From positions 1-14,044 of the forward strand of contig CAKTGS010000051.1 of assembly GCA_934561485.1 (NCBI GenBank): a stretch of 14,044 bases of DNA. Reading direction: 5' to 3'. Positions within the stretch are counted from its first letter, which is position 1. Each line of letters starts with the position of its first letter. A program made the translations under genes and the position numbers. The DNA is from an uncultured Faecalibacterium sp. (lineage in GTDB: Bacteria > Bacillota > Clostridia > Oscillospirales > Ruminococcaceae). The notes beneath the pieces were generated by a model, which saw only the letters and a list, made by a program, of their open reading frames with translations, was not told the DNA's origin and made no database searches. Below are positions 12,993 to 14,044 of this stretch, piece after piece.

Positions 12993-13024
12993 GGCCGTCT
13001 TTTCCAACCCCGTAAGCTGTAAGG

Positions 13025-13070
13025 ACCCCGGCGGGCTATGACGGGAACTCCCCGCCAGCCGCCGGGGTTT
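13025..13070 (+). terminator. Hairpin attenuator between dctP and dctQ
   Basis: ACCCCGGCGG (13025-13034) pairs with CCGCCGGGGT (13059-13068), followed by TTTTATT. An alternative inner pairing (GGCGGG with CCCGCC at 13051-13056) is also possible. The dctQ ribosome binding site begins 7 nt after the stem. It probably acts as a partial terminator or a 3'-end stabiliser that raises receptor mRNA over the membrane subunits. Confidence 0.7.
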
Positions 13071-13087
13071 TATTAGGAGGAATGAAC

Positions 13088-13609
13088 ATGCCGAAAATCT
13101 TTACCACACTGGATAAGATCAAACCGGCTTATGATATCACCTATAAAGTGGTGCTGTTCATCTGTAAGATCCTGCTGATCGCAGATATCGCCATCACAAC
13201 GATGTCCGTCATTGGCCGTTACGTTCCCTTTATCCCGGACCCCGCCTGGTCAGAGGAAGTTGTGCTGACCTGCATGAGCTACATGGCCGTGCTCAGCGCC
13301 GCCCTTGCCATCCGGCGCGGTGCCCACATCCGCATGACCGCGTTTGACGTTTACCTGCCCAAGCTCGCCATCAAGATCCTGGACATTCTGGCCGACCTTG
13401 CCGTGTGCATTCTGGGCATCATCATGATGGTGGTGGGCTGGAACTATGCCACCACTCTGGGCGGCCGCGGCTTCTATGTTTCCATGCCCTGGCTGAGCCG
13501 CTTCTGGATGTATTTCCCGGTGCCGCTGGCCGGTGTTGCCATGATCATCTTCGAGATCGAGGCACTGTACAACCATATCAAGAGCTTTTTTGTAAAGGAG
13601 GAAGTGTAA
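13088..13609 (+). CDS. dctQ: TRAP transporter small membrane subunit (DctQ family)
   Basis: A 173-residue protein with four membrane spans (about residues 18-42, 57-78, 97-118 and 134-156) and the DctQ signature RRGAHIRM after span 2. It pairs with DctM to form the membrane part of the TRAP importer. The ATG at 13088 is chosen because AGGAGG (13075-13080) lies 7 nt upstream; the ATG at 13082 is only 1 nt from it. dctM begins 2 nt after its stop, so the two are made together. Confidence 0.95.
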   Translation: MPKIFTTLDKIKPAYDITYKVVLFICKILLIADIAITTMSVIGRYVPFIPDPAWSEEVVLTCMSYMAVLSAALAIRRGAHIRMTAFDVYLPKLAIKILDILADLAVCILGIIMMVVGWNYATTLGGRGFYVSMPWLSRFWMYFPVPLAGVAMIIFEIEALYNHIKSFFVKEEV

Positions 13610-13610
13610 T

Positions 13611-14044
13611 ATGACAGTTCAGACACTGGCAATCATTGTCCTTCTTGTCAGCTTCTTCGCCATGATCTTCCTGCGCTTCCCCATTGCGTACGCGGTGGGC
13701 CTGTCCAGTGTGTTCTGCCTGCTGGTGCAGGGCCAGGCACTGAACGATGTCTGCCGCCTGATGGTCAAAGGCATTTCGTCCTTCAGCCTGATGGCTGTGC
13801 CGTTCTTCATCACCATGGGCGTGCTCATGGGTTCCGGCGGCATTTCCGAAAAGCTGATCGCACTGGCTGATGCCTGCGTTGGCTGGATGCGCGGCGGCAT
13901 GGCCATGGTCAACATCGTGGCTTCCTACTTCTTTGGCGGCATTTCCGGTTCTGCCTCCGCCGATACTGCTTCCATCGGTTCCATCATGATCCCCATGATG
14001 GTCGATCAGGGCTACGATGCCGACTTCTCCACCGCTGTTACCAT
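13611..14044 (+). CDS. dctM: TRAP transporter large membrane subunit (DctM family), cut by window end
   Basis: The first 144 residues of the large TRAP permease, which carries the sodium-coupled transport path. Visible features are an N-terminal span (TLAIIVLLVSFFAMIFLRFP), a second (YAVGLSSVFCLLVQG), SFSLMAVPFFITMGVLMGSGGISEKLI, and the family hallmark FFGGISGSASADTASIGSIMIPMM, which forms a substrate/ion-binding loop. AAAGGAGG lies 9 nt before the ATG. The rest of the gene lies beyond the window. The frame is intact up to the edge. Confidence 0.96.
   Translation, partial: MTVQTLAIIVLLVSFFAMIFLRFPIAYAVGLSSVFCLLVQGQALNDVCRLMVKGISSFSLMAVPFFITMGVLMGSGGISEKLIALADACVGWMRGGMAMVNIVASYFFGGISGSASADTASIGSIMIPMMVDQGYDADFSTAVT

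Noticed and set aside
11811..13007. Minus-strand open frame of about 400 codons opposite dctP
   Set aside because: Gly/Ser low-complexity antisense of a clear lipoprotein gene.

Overview
The window looks like chromosomal DNA of a gut Clostridia member of the Oscillospiraceae/Ruminococcaceae, most likely Faecalibacterium. This rests on GC-rich, codon-biased genes, strong AGGAGG ribosome binding sites, Ser/Ala-rich lipoprotein receptors with RR-x-F/L signal peptides, a PadR/DUF1700 pair, and YesM/YesN-type signalling beside a TRAP transporter. The genus is an inference from protein style, not a database match.

Left part (1-3500), mostly minus strand. A PadR repressor and a DUF1700 membrane protein form one operon with a strong palindromic operator. 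Next is a polar amino-acid (possibly cystine) ABC importer operon transcribed right to left, permease > ATPase > lipoprotein receptor. It has a promoter near 3442-3472 and a terminator at 826-856. A 125-bp hairpin repeat sits inside the operon between the ATPase and receptor genes.

Middle part (3500-8200). gpsA has its own promoter, a structured leader and a terminator. It is followed by a zinc-dependent phospholipase C-like protein and a UMF1/Atg22-like MFS transporter, ended by a perfect 21-bp-stem terminator. Convergent to them is a small YcxB-like membrane protein. Two longer copies (~229 bp) of the same repeat lie before the phospholipase gene and between it and the transporter gene.

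Right part (8200-14044), plus strand. A tightly overlapping operon encodes a YesM-type histidine kinase, a YesN/AraC-type response regulator and a TRAP-type solute-binding lipoprotein, closed by a terminator. Immediately downstream is a complete-looking TRAP transporter operon (second DctP, DctQ, DctM cut by the window end), with a long inverted repeat just upstream of its promoter. The simplest reading is a three-component sensor (receptor protein, kinase, regulator) that switches on the adjacent TRAP transporter for an organic acid.

The least explained feature is the dispersed repeat family at 1744-1868, 4826-5054 and 6010-6237. All copies have a conserved core in the same orientation, inverted ends, an internal hairpin with paired changes, and outer arms that differ in sequence between copies yet stay self-complementary within each copy.
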